IMG/VR virus record: IMGVR_UViG_3300050821_009430
Location: 1 to 64,000 of that record
Length of the DNA: 64,000 nucleotides
From: a virus
Reading direction: 5' to 3' (one strand)
The position numbers and the translations under genes were made by a program. Position 1 is the stretch's first letter; every line of letters starts with the position of its first letter. Shown here piece by piece: positions 1-7,705 of this stretch. Under the pieces are notes generated by a model, which was not told where the DNA came from, did no database searches, and worked only from the letters and a program-made list of their open reading frames with translations.

Positions 1-336
1 CTCCGGGTAAAGTACCGAAATAGGTGTGCCGGAAGGCCGCTGCTGAGCATTTTGCTGAAACTGTGCCCATTGCAGTGCAAAACGCCGTTTATCTACATCG
101 TTAGCGGGACGTTCAACCACATTCAGGCGCTCGCCGGGGGCTGCAATACGCACATAAGGGATATCATCAAAAATCTGACGGCCCTCCTCACGGGATTTGA
201 GGGCATTGTGCACCGGACGCATATAGAAAATAGCGTGAGTGTCTTTACCCTGTGCATATTCCACCGTCCCAACCGTGCGGTCGGCATTGTTCCAGTTAAT
301 CCCAGTATGCGGTTGCAGTTCACCCATGTCACTCAT
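1..336 (-). CDS. conserved phage protein, head module (partial, runs off left edge)
   Basis: An open frame of 112 codons starts with ATG at 336-334 (MSDMGELQPHTG) and is still open at base 1. GAGGAG lies just upstream and the start overlaps the preceding stop as ATGA. The stretch reading YVRIAAPGERLNVV followed by DKRRFALQWAQF resembles a conserved protein seen next to capsid genes in many prophages. Its function is not known to me; its position suggests a virion or head-to-tail role. The C-terminus lies outside the window. Confidence 0.7.
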   Translation of the reverse strand, partial: MSDMGELQPHTGINWNNADRTVGTVEYAQGKDTHAIFYMRPVHNALKSREEGRQIFDDIPYVRIAAPGERLNVVERPANDVDKRRFALQWAQFQQNAQQRPSGTPISVLYPE

Positions 337-1805
337 ACCCTAAACTCCTCTGATATTACTGCCGAAGGCACGTACTTACGGCTTGGTTTTCCAGCCCATG
401 CTGTCTTATCGGCCATTTTAATTCTGCGCTGATCCGCCAGTTCACGCAATGCAGATGTCATTCTCTCTAGAACTTCTTCCCAATCGTGGGGCTTCTTCTG
501 AGTGAATAACTGCATGGTAGGATACCACGGCGTAGTGTCGCGGTCCATGAGCCACCGCCAGCAAGCATCATAGCGGCTCAATAGCCATGTAGGCTTGCCC
601 AAACCCCCCGCTACATGGGCTACTGATGTATCTACCGTGATCACAAGATCAAGGCATTGGATCAGTGCCGCTGTATCGAAGAAATCATATAGATCGGCTG
701 TCCAGTCACCAATAGTCATGCCCGGCAAGCCACCTTTTATCTGTTCTTTGGCTGGCCCCAATTGTAACGAGACCCATGAAATGCCTTTAAGCTGAGCCAG
801 TGGGGCAAACTGCTGTAAAGACATAGAACGACGTGCATCAATAGAACTAGCCAACGGATCGGCATCACGGTTCATGCCTGCCCAACACACCCCCACCAAC
901 AAACCGTCAGGCAGCGCCTTTAGGCGATCCCGCCAAACCGAAGCGCGGTAATCATCGTATGGAAGGTACGGGCATTCAGCCGGTATAGTTTCCAAAGTAA
1001 TACCAAGCACGCGGGGCACCGAAAGCATCGCAATACATGATTTGATGCCAAGCGGCGGCTTCTCACCTAACGTGATAATGCCATCAACGCCATCAACGCC
1101 ACGCAACAGCCGCGTCAACGGGTGCACTACCTCCAAATAAACCTTGCCACCCCATTTGGCTTTGGCCTGCTTGGCAAAACGGCAGAATTGCAAAACATCC
1201 CCCATGCCCTGTTCGCCGTAGATCAACAGAATATCTTCTGGCCGTGTTGCTGCTTCGCCCGCCCATATCGGGTAACCAAAACCACGCGGTTTCATGACAG
1301 GGCCTTGCCACCGCCATTCAAATTCTTCAAAGCCTTCCTTGAGAAGGCCCAAGGTCAATAATGCCATCGCTTTGCCCAAATGAGCATTGCCGTAATCCGG
1401 TTTTATCTTAATAGCGGTGTTGTATGCTTCAAGCGCTTCTTCAACACGACGCATCCGCATCAAGGCATTTGCTTTATTGTTCGGTATTTCTGGTATCTTA
1501 TTACTTCTACGGAATGCCCGTTTGAAGTCATCAATCGCTTTATCAAATTGTTCTAAATCCAAATAGGCCGCGCCCCGGTTATTATAAGATTCGGCAGAAT
1601 CAGGCACCAAAGCGATGGCACGGTCGTAATTCAGCACCGCATCAAACGGGTGGCCCAAACCTTGTAACGCAGCCCCCCTGCTGTTCCATGCCGGGGCAAA
1701 ATCAGGTTGCTTGAGTAGAGTAGCATCGAGAAATAACATTGCCTCACGTAACTGGCCTTTGGCTTGAGTGGCCAAAGCTTTGGTAAAAGACTCCCTGAAA
1801 TCCAT
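333..1805 (-). CDS. TPR-repeat protein with GT-B-like glycosyltransferase domain
   Basis: This 490-residue protein has an N-terminal array of tetratricopeptide repeats (about residues 5-165; recurring patterns such as AYNTAIKIKPDYGNAHLGKA) and a C-terminal domain like the ADP-heptose:LPS heptosyltransferase/SPINDLY group. Segments LLIYGEQGMGDVLQF, VGVCWAGM and VITVDTSVAHVAGGLGKP are the nucleotide-sugar-binding signatures of that fold. It probably transfers a sugar to a protein or glycan; acceptor and donor cannot be read from sequence. The start at 1805 is chosen because GGAG lies about 9 bases upstream; an in-frame ATG at 1817 has a poor ribosome site. It is preceded by a terminator, so it may be expressed at a reduced level relative to the capsid genes. 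With the sugar genes at 14-22 kb it suggests glycosylation of virion or host surface. Confidence 0.8.
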   Translation of the reverse strand: MDFRESFTKALATQAKGQLREAMLFLDATLLKQPDFAPAWNSRGAALQGLGHPFDAVLNYDRAIALVPDSAESYNNRGAAYLDLEQFDKAIDDFKRAFRRSNKIPEIPNNKANALMRMRRVEEALEAYNTAIKIKPDYGNAHLGKAMALLTLGLLKEGFEEFEWRWQGPVMKPRGFGYPIWAGEAATRPEDILLIYGEQGMGDVLQFCRFAKQAKAKWGGKVYLEVVHPLTRLLRGVDGVDGIITLGEKPPLGIKSCIAMLSVPRVLGITLETIPAECPYLPYDDYRASVWRDRLKALPDGLLVGVCWAGMNRDADPLASSIDARRSMSLQQFAPLAQLKGISWVSLQLGPAKEQIKGGLPGMTIGDWTADLYDFFDTAALIQCLDLVITVDTSVAHVAGGLGKPTWLLSRYDACWRWLMDRDTTPWYPTMQLFTQKKPHDWEEVLERMTSALRELADQRRIKMADKTAWAGKPSRKYVPSAVISEEFRV

Positions 1806-1817
1806 TCTACACTCCAT

Positions 1818-1859
1818 AAAACAAATAAACCCAGCCGAGGGGTAACACCCCGGCTGGGT
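1818..1859 (-). terminator. rho-independent terminator
   Basis: Reading the minus strand, ACCCAGCC (1859-1852) pairs with GGCTGGGT (1836-1829), with a further CCCC/GGGG pairing inside. The hairpin is followed by a U-rich run (TTTATTTGTTTT). It lies between the 1872-2450 gene and the TPR-glycosyltransferase gene and would end or attenuate capsid-operon transcription. Confidence 0.8.
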
Positions 1860-1871
1860 AACGCAAGTGTA

Positions 1872-2450
1872 TTAGCCTGTGGCCCCAACAACCGGCCAAT
1901 TCAGGACAGCCGTATTCGGGCCAGCCGTAGAACCGGTCGCCTGTGAGATCACCATGCCATTGATATTGTAGGTAGTACCCGAACCACCCGCCGTAACCGT
2001 GACCTGACCGGCAACGGTTGCGCTCGAGTGGAGCTGGGTAGCCTTCGTAGTTGAAGCCGCACTATTGACGTTTTGTGCATTACCGGCACGCTGGACCCAG
2101 AAATACGCCCCGGTTTGAGTACCGCTAGGCGCACCAACAGCAACCGTACCCGTTGCACCACCCACCACACCCAAAAGATCACCTGTGGGTGCGGTGGCAA
2201 TAGTGGCACCCCCAACAGGGGCAACCGACCAGGAACCGGGCACTTCAGAAACAATAACCACCGCGCCCGCACCGATAGTTTGGCTGGCGGTACAATAGAC
2301 CCATGCCGAACCGTCAGTACCCCACGCTGTCTCACCCGTCAGAAAGGGTGGTGCGGGGTACTCTGGGTGGCTGGCGGTATCAAGGTAGTACACTGAGTTT
2401 ATATCGATACCCGACTGTGTCGTTGTCGAGTAAATGATAGGGTTAGCCAT
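1872..2450 (-). CDS. putative capsid decoration or head-associated protein
   Basis: The protein has 192 residues, is rich in Gly, Ala, Thr, Ser and Val and has almost no charged residues in its second half, a composition common in virion beta-sheet proteins. Motifs AYFWVQRAG and AVLNWPVVG near the C-terminal half recur in small proteins coded beside phage capsids. ATG at 2450 is preceded by GAGGAGG; a GTG one codon earlier is less well spaced. It is the second gene after the major capsid protein, with a terminator right behind it. Function is inferred from place and composition only. Confidence 0.65.
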   Translation of the reverse strand: MANPIIYSTTTQSGIDINSVYYLDTASHPEYPAPPFLTGETAWGTDGSAWVYCTASQTIGAGAVVIVSEVPGSWSVAPVGGATIATAPTGDLLGVVGGATGTVAVGAPSGTQTGAYFWVQRAGNAQNVNSAASTTKATQLHSSATVAGQVTVTAGGSGTTYNINGMVISQATGSTAGPNTAVLNWPVVGATG

Positions 2451-2570
2451 CACTGGCCTCCTCTAGTGGGGTTGAAGTTAATCCGTTCATCTCTTCCACC
2501 CCTCTGACATTGGTTTGCCTTGTGGTGGTCACGCCAACAAACCGGGGCATTGGTTTGCCACGGAAATTTC

Positions 2571-2927
2571 TTACGCAGTCAAGATAGTTGCCCAGAACTT
2601 CAGTTTATATTGCCAGATAATAACAGCCTTGTGTGTGGCAATGCTCAAGCTTCCGTTCAGGGTAGTATTCAAAGTGTGGCCAACCGGCACATACAACAGG
2701 CCGGTTGAAGCCGACGAGTTGAAGATGTAAAACGGCGAACCAATATGCGCCAATGGCAAGATGATGCCATCGGCCCCGGTTGCCGTCATCTCAACGCTAT
2801 GATTGTTGATAAGGGCAGCGGTGGCCTGGGTGGTACCCGCAGCAGCAAGAAGCTGCGGGTCGTTACCCAAAAGCGCAGCCAAAGGCCATGCTTCGCCTAC
2901 ACCCATCAAGTCTTGACTCTGTGGCAT
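2571..2927 (-). CDS. small conserved virion-like protein downstream of capsid
   Basis: A 118-residue protein with the pattern LLGNDPQLLAAAGTTQATA, then TATGADGIILPL and a hydrophobic C-terminal half. This pattern is familiar from small proteins that follow the major capsid gene in many prophages. GAGGAG stands 8 bases before the ATG. It may be a decoration or head-completion protein; the role is unproven. Confidence 0.65.
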   Translation of the reverse strand: MPQSQDLMGVGEAWPLAALLGNDPQLLAAAGTTQATAALINNHSVEMTATGADGIILPLAHIGSPFYIFNSSASTGLLYVPVGHTLNTTLNGSLSIATHKAVIIWQYKLKFWATILTA

Positions 2928-2950
2928 TGTGTTTCTCCTCTATGTCCAGA

Positions 2951-2984
2951 CGACGATGTGTATTTACCCGTAGTCACACCGTCG
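2951..2984. other. hairpin between capsid gene and next gene
   Basis: CGACGATGTG (2951-2960) pairs with CACACCGTCG (2975-2984) with one mismatch. It lies in the 93-base gap behind the major capsid gene. No U-run follows on either strand, so it may stabilise the capsid mRNA rather than terminate it. Confidence 0.4.
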
Positions 2985-3020
2985 TAATTGGCATCACGAA
3001 GCCAAAAAACCTCAACAAAA

Positions 3021-5281
3021 TCAAGAGGTTAACACGCCCTGCAGAAAGGCATTCGACAAAGACATGTTACCCGCCCAGCCGATAAGACGAACCATTGCGT
3101 CTTGATTGATGGAGAAGCGGTCTGGGTCAAGCGGTACCATGTTTCGGCGGGCATGCGGACGCCAGTGCAGATACTTCGTATTGAGGAAGTAGCCTGTAGT
3201 CGCAGGCGCACCGCCAACCGCACTAGTGGACGAGCTGACCTGGGGCGGCAGCGGGTCGGTGCTGAAGCCCTGGAAGCCGCCGTCCAGCACGACATCCGAG
3301 TTCAGGTACTTGAGCACCTGAAACCCGGCTTCGGCCATGTCACCCGGCACCGCTTCCGGCCCAATACGCTGAATGCTCTGAAGGGCCTGCAAATAGTAAC
3401 GATACATGATGTTATCCATGATAATCAAATCAGGATAATCACGCCCGCGCACCAATTGCACCCACAACGCATTCATTTGGCTGATGATGTTGGATGCCGA
3501 AAGGTTAACACCACCATTGGTGCTGGCAGACCACGCTTGGTTGCGCCAAAACTGCCACTGGGAACGATCGATGCCACCCACAACACCCGTAGTTGGCGAA
3601 CTGGCCACCAACAATTGCAGGCCACCAACCGAATTGGCGACCGTACCATCGCCGTACACGCCTTGGGAGAGACCGTTCATGACAAACTGTTACGCCTGGG
3701 GCACCTCTTCTTTGCCCAGGGGGCTGGTCATTTCTGCCAGCCTCTACACGTTCCCGTGTAGCTCGGAGCACATCTTCCCTTCCGGGGTTGGCCCATGCTC
3801 TCTACACACGCCCAGTGATCCTAAGATCACCTGCTTGGCTCGGTATTACCCTTCCGCACATACTTATTATACGTCTGCCGGGCATTGGGTTTCCACCGAA
3901 TTCGCCAACATTCTGACCACGTCCTTTTAACTACGTGGCAGCCCTCATGTCGAAGGTGTCTTCAGCATTCATAATTCTCGATTCGAGAAGATCAATTATG
4001 GCTTCTTCGCCGCTGTTCTGGAGTTCTTCCAGACCAGAAATCGAAACTGCCACAGCCGCCTGACGAATCGGGTACTCTGCCGCACTGAACACTTGACTCG
4101 GAGCGATGTTAAGCGTCTGATAACCTGAGTACCACTGATAGGTCTGGTTCAGTCAGTTCGCTATGTCGGCTCTTTATCCGACATGTCAACAGCTTCAAAC
4201 GTTCGCTGTTGCTCAGACTATCTCATCACAAGCAGGCCGACTGACAATCAACTTAGCTCTGGTAGGCCTCTTTCGTGCCGCCTCACTCAACTTGGCTCTA
4301 AAGGCTGGGTCCTTGAACCGCTTACGCCTCTCAGCAAGTTGTTTCTTGCGGTACTCCGGGTTTGCCCACATCGCCTTCGTAGCAGCACTAAGCTTCTCAC
4401 CGTTAGCTGCGGCATATTCTTTGTGCCGCTTCGTCTGGAGCTCCCTGTAAGCTGGATCTTGCCAATTGGCCCGCTTACTGGCCCCCATCCTAGCTTTTAC
4501 GCCCGGTTGCTTGCTTATGCTCCTCAGTTGCGCTATGCGCTTCACTCGGTATTCTGGGTCTTTCCACCGCTTACCCCAGTAAGCCTTCAGGTTCTTTGAG
4601 AACACAGAACCGTCAGGGAGCTTGCCTACGGTAGTCAGTAGATTAAACCCAAACTTAGGCTCACCTGCTTTGTAGAAGTCAATCCACCACTGTTCCCTAT
4701 GACGCCGATCACTTACTGCACAGACCTCAACCACCTTACCCGAGAAGGTTTCGGAACCATATTTATTCCAAGCCTTTTGCAGGTAGGAATTTATATGAAT
4801 CCCTTTACCCAACTCCCGCCAATGTGCCTTTAACCTTACACGGCTAACCTTGGCAGAACCAACATAAACACGGCCTGTCACAGAACACGTAATCACATAG
4901 ATATCAACAGTGGCAACCTTACTCATGCCGGGCGCTCGTGGGTGGGTTATTCTTTCGTCACCACCTAGTCGTTACACCTTCCGCAACCCTTTGACCACGC
5001 GTTTTTAAGAATTTGCGGGGTCATACATCTGCGGCTTGGCACGGTGTTGGCATCTCAGCGTTCACCGTAATTCACCCGGTTTAGCGCGGACCAACCAATT
5101 AATCCGCGTAATTTAACTCTTGGACGATAGTACGGCCACCCGAAAAAGTTTTCAGATTGCCACGCCGAGTCAGCCGCAACAGTGCCGCGTTATTACGCGA
5201 CATGTTATCGGCAAGTTCCCCGGTTCGATTCCGAAGCGTCGTAGTGACAATTTCGGACAGGTTGGGAAATGCGCTAGCCAT
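3021..5281 (-). CDS. major capsid protein, three exons split by two group I introns
   Basis: Joining 5281-5102 (60 codons), 4143-3933 (211 bases) and 3682-3021 (662 bases) gives one frame of 350 residues plus stop (1053 bases). Exon 1 starts MASAFPNLSEIVTTTLRN behind AGAGG and ends NYAD; exon 2 reads TYQWYSGYQTLNIAPSQVF and ends near DTFDMRAAT; exon 3 continues MNGLSQGVYGDGT and GGIDRSQWQFWRNQ. This is the order found in uninterrupted capsid proteins of this phage family, which are also about 350 residues. Without splicing, exon 1 stops at TAA (5101-5099) and exon 2 at TAG (3933-3931). The exon 1/2 junction is well supported; the exon 2/3 junction could shift by a residue or two. Scaffold and portal lie upstream. 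Bases 5282-5471 ahead of the gene form a 190-base leader with no evident ORF. Confidence 0.88.
3683..3932 (-). ncRNA. group I intron 2 in major capsid gene (no ORF)
   Basis: A 250-base insertion separates capsid exons 2 and 3. On the minus strand GAGAGCATGGGC (about 3802-3791) and AAGATGTGCTCC (3776-3765) form the R and S elements: GAGCA pairs with TGCTC as P7, with CCC-GGAA-GGG between them as a short P8. The 5' exon end GCCACGT can pair with ACGTGGT just inside the intron as P1. The proposed end is the G at 3683. Joining the exons restores the frame. The last exon base pairs with A rather than the usual G, so the exact 5' site is less sure than for intron 1. Confidence 0.8.
4144..5101 (-). 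ncRNA. group I intron 1 in major capsid gene, carrying an endonuclease ORF
   Basis: A 958-base insertion lies between capsid codons for NYAD and TYQW. Exon 1 ends CGCGGAT, which pairs with GTCCGCG about 11 bases into the intron, giving P1 with the expected U-G pair at the splice site. GTAACGACTAG (about 4975-4963) and AGATAGTCTGA (about 4221-4211) are the R and S elements (GACTA pairs with TAGTC, P7). The intron ends with G at 4144. The endonuclease ORF sits between R and S, that is, in the P8 loop. All this is typical of phage group I introns in essential genes. Confidence 0.88.
4213..4926 (-). CDS. GIY-YIG homing endonuclease inside capsid intron 1
   Basis: This 237-residue protein begins with the GIY-YIG domain: DIYVITCSVTGRVYVGSA holds the two short motifs (here YVI and YVG), followed by HINSYLQKAWNKYG and the catalytic-region Glu in REQWWIDFY. 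The second half is basic with repeated W/F-x-DPAYR or NPEYR segments (about residues 117-225), a DNA-binding layout known in phage homing enzymes. It should cut intronless capsid alleles and spread the intron. Its final codons (GAT GAG ATA GTC TGA) are also the S strand of the intron P7, so coding and ribozyme sequence overlap. No good ribosome site is seen. Confidence 0.85.
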   Translation of the reverse strand: MSKVATVDIYVITCSVTGRVYVGSAKVSRVRLKAHWRELGKGIHINSYLQKAWNKYGSETFSGKVVEVCAVSDRRHREQWWIDFYKAGEPKFGFNLLTTVGKLPDGSVFSKNLKAYWGKRWKDPEYRVKRIAQLRSISKQPGVKARMGASKRANWQDPAYRELQTKRHKEYAAANGEKLSAATKAMWANPEYRKKQLAERRKRFKDPAFRAKLSEAARKRPTRAKLIVSRPACDEIV

Positions 5282-5471
5282 TTTGGCCACCTCTTTCAGT
5301 TTCCCGTACACGTTAAAGTCTTTATGTAAGCTGCCCTACGGCGTGGTTCGAAGCGGCACCCTGTCCTTGGCCACTCTACTGACGCTCGTCCTACTCAGGC
5401 TTACACGGTTCATTTACGCTTGCGGTTTTATTTGCCTTGTGAGGCACCCCATACCGCTTTGGGTGTGTTCG

Positions 5472-6737
5472 TTAAGCTCGTTCCCTGACTTCCGCCAAAG
5501 ATTCTTCAAGCGATTCGCGCACCGACTTGCCGCGCTTCTGCTTTTGACCTGGCCGTGCAGCCGGAGTACCCGGCGCACTAATAGGAATACTTCCTGACGC
5601 CTTGCGCGCGGCTTCCAACTTGACCTTCTGCGCAGCTTTTTCGGCAGCAGCAGCTTCGGTCTTTTTGGCTTCCTCTGCCGTGCGGGTAGCTTCGGCCACC
5701 TTGGCGCGCACAGCCGGGTCGGCATACACCGCCATATCGTAGGCTTTGTCCAAATCGGCATTGCCATTAGGCAACGGCAGTACCACAGGCGGTTCGCCAT
5801 TCGGCCCCGGTGAAAGGAATTTTGCCATCAACACGCGAACATCCTCGTAAAATGGCTTATCCTTGGACCACATGCCAAGCATCTCGCTGGTCTTGGCCAT
5901 CGATTGCTGCTGAACGGTAGTTGAGAGCTGATTGATATGCTGGCCCACATTACCCAACACACTATCAAGGTATGCCTTGACGGCAGGGGGGATTTGCTCC
6001 TGCTGGCCCGGCTGCTGCTGATTGGGCTGTTGCTGCTGTTGTGGGTGCTGCACCATCTGCGCCAGCAATGCCACGGGGTCGATACCATAGCTTCTGGCCA
6101 GTGCAGGGAATGCTTCGGCAAGTTTTCCAGCCTTGATATTGGCCGCATCCCTGGTAAGTGCTTCCATCCATGAGAAGAGCTGCTTGACAGCAGCAGCAGG
6201 GGTGGTCTTGTTCTGCTGAATAGCCCCCAAATAGGGTTTAAGCGATTCGTCAATTTCAGCATAACCACGTTTCAACTGCTCAACGCCAGCCGCCATATCT
6301 GTTTCGCGCTTGGCAACAGCGGCCTGCACCGTAGGGGGTAGTTTGGCCCACTCAGCCTTAGCTTCCTTAGACCATGCTTCAGGAATTCCTGCTACCTGTT
6401 GAGCCGTGGGCTGCTTCTGCTGGCCTTCTTGTGCCTGTTGCCCTTCCTGCGTTTCAGTTTCGGCTTCGGCCCCCTCCTGCTCCTGCCGGGGCCGGCTCTT
6501 GTATTTCCCTTGATCGCGTGGTCCAGCTTTCTTGCTCTCAGTGCTGGCACTTTCAAGCTGTTTGCGAAGCTTGCTGCGCCCACTACCGGGGCCATCAGGC
6601 AATTGTTCGGTTTCTTGTGTTTCAGTTTCGGCACCAACTTCGCCACCAGCAGGCGGCAATGTCGTTTCCGCTGCTCCCGTATCGGCCCCAGTTTCGGTCT
6701 CAGGGGCAAAAACCGGCAAATACCTATCAACCAACAT
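5472..6737 (-). CDS. phage scaffolding protein
   Basis: The 421-residue acidic protein is rich in Gln, Glu and Ala. An N-terminal low-complexity region (ETETQ and EGQQ repeats, residues 10-115) is followed by PEAWSKEAKAEWAKLPPTVQ and AVAKRETDM, a signature of scaffold proteins coded just before the capsid. A helical middle and a charged C-terminal coiled coil (about 345-421) fit an internal scaffold that binds capsid protein. AAGGAG precedes ATG at 6737. The gene lies between portal-side genes and the capsid gene, the standard place. Confidence 0.85.
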   Translation of the reverse strand: MLVDRYLPVFAPETETGADTGAAETTLPPAGGEVGAETETQETEQLPDGPGSGRSKLRKQLESASTESKKAGPRDQGKYKSRPRQEQEGAEAETETQEGQQAQEGQQKQPTAQQVAGIPEAWSKEAKAEWAKLPPTVQAAVAKRETDMAAGVEQLKRGYAEIDESLKPYLGAIQQNKTTPAAAVKQLFSWMEALTRDAANIKAGKLAEAFPALARSYGIDPVALLAQMVQHPQQQQQPNQQQPGQQEQIPPAVKAYLDSVLGNVGQHINQLSTTVQQQSMAKTSEMLGMWSKDKPFYEDVRVLMAKFLSPGPNGEPPVVLPLPNGNADLDKAYDMAVYADPAVRAKVAEATRTAEEAKKTEAAAAEKAAQKVKLEAARKASGSIPISAPGTPAARPGQKQKRGKSVRESLEESLAEVRERA

Positions 6738-6807
6738 ACCTGACTCCTTCGCACAAAACGTGCTGCTCGCTACTTGTCTATATTGTCTTCGTTAGGCCAG
6801 TCAATCG

Positions 6808-7107
6808 TTATTTGTTCCTGACTTCGTACAATGCCCGCTTGATGTCTTCGCGGCGCTGCCCACGATCCAAAGGAACCGGCTTGCGGGGCCGCGTCAAAAC
6901 CGGATCGTTTCCAAATTCCACACACCCCGAAGCTTTGGTGTCCTTACGAAACTCAGATTTTGACGTGTGCATACGACCAGTAGCCATATGCAAGGTTTCA
7001 GACATAATATCTGAAATAACATAAGGAGCACCCCCTTTTGTGACAACAAGATCCTCATCTGAACCACGTTCAACGATCTTACCGTTACGGTGCACATAAA
7101 CTGGCAT
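6808..7107 (-). CDS. small conserved head-module protein
   Basis: A 99-residue protein with PYVISDIMSETLHMATGRMHTS followed by a variant of SKSEFRKDTKASGCVEFGND in the middle; this pattern is common in short genes between portal and scaffold in many phages. The N-terminus (MPVYVHRNGKIVER) looks like a small beta domain. Role unknown; likely virion assembly by context. Confidence 0.65.
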   Translation of the reverse strand: MPVYVHRNGKIVERGSDEDLVVTKGGAPYVISDIMSETLHMATGRMHTSKSEFRKDTKASGCVEFGNDPVLTRPRKPVPLDRGQRREDIKRALYEVRNK

Positions 7108-7118
7108 TTCAACAATCC

Positions 7119-7694
7119 TTACAAATTGGCGGTGGCGCTTGATCTATATAATTGTCCTCCCGTTGTTCTTGCGGGGTAGCTCTGCCCTGGTATTCCCTGC
7201 ACAAATCCTGTTGGTGACCAGTCAGGCGTAAGCAACGATCCGTGCCGCCCTTCACTGAACCGAAAGGTCGACCCTCCTATTGAAGCACCAAATAGGACGT
7301 TGGCAGCGATCAAAAGGATAACCACAAGCATTAAGCCGGCCAGAACGAACCTGATTATCCCGAGTGCTGGTGCTAAGAACGGTGCCCAACTCGCGGCGAT
7401 ATAACCCAAGATAGCGTCGATGACGTACCACACCAAAAGCGTGAGTATTACGCCGACGGCAAAGTAAAGAAAACCAAGCGGAGTAAGGTTCATGCCCCCC
7501 TCGCCGCCAGAGAAGACGGCTTTCACGGCAAAGAGGAACAGCACAACCAGAACGCCGCCAACAGCTATTTTGGCGATTTTCTTAAACCGCTCGTCGGTCG
7601 CGATGAAATCAATTGCAGCAAAGATCAAAGCACCAATAACACATAATTCAACCAAGATAATGAAAAAGTTGAACACTCCACTAAGATTAATCAT
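7119..7694 (-). CDS. multi-pass membrane protein in head module
   Basis: The protein has 191 residues with about four hydrophobic helices (roughly residues 7-28, 41-61, 73-96 and 104-134), a short charged loop after the first (DERFKK), and a soluble polar C-terminal tail of about 50 residues. A multi-pass membrane protein between portal and scaffold is unusual. It could be a holin-like, superinfection-exclusion or membrane-anchoring protein, but nothing in sequence decides. GGAGGA lies before the ATG at 7694. Confidence 0.65.
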   Translation of the reverse strand: MINLSGVFNFFIILVELCVIGALIFAAIDFIATDERFKKIAKIAVGGVLVVLFLFAVKAVFSGGEGGMNLTPLGFLYFAVGVILTLLVWYVIDAILGYIAASWAPFLAPALGIIRFVLAGLMLVVILLIAANVLFGASIGGSTFRFSEGRHGSLLTPDWSPTGFVQGIPGQSYPARTTGGQLYRSSATANL

Positions 7695-7705
7695 ATATTC
7701 CTCCT

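Noticed and set aside
3102-3761. 219-codon plus-strand ORF opposite the capsid gene
   Set aside because: It is the antisense shadow of capsid exon 3 and crosses an intron boundary; no family resemblance.
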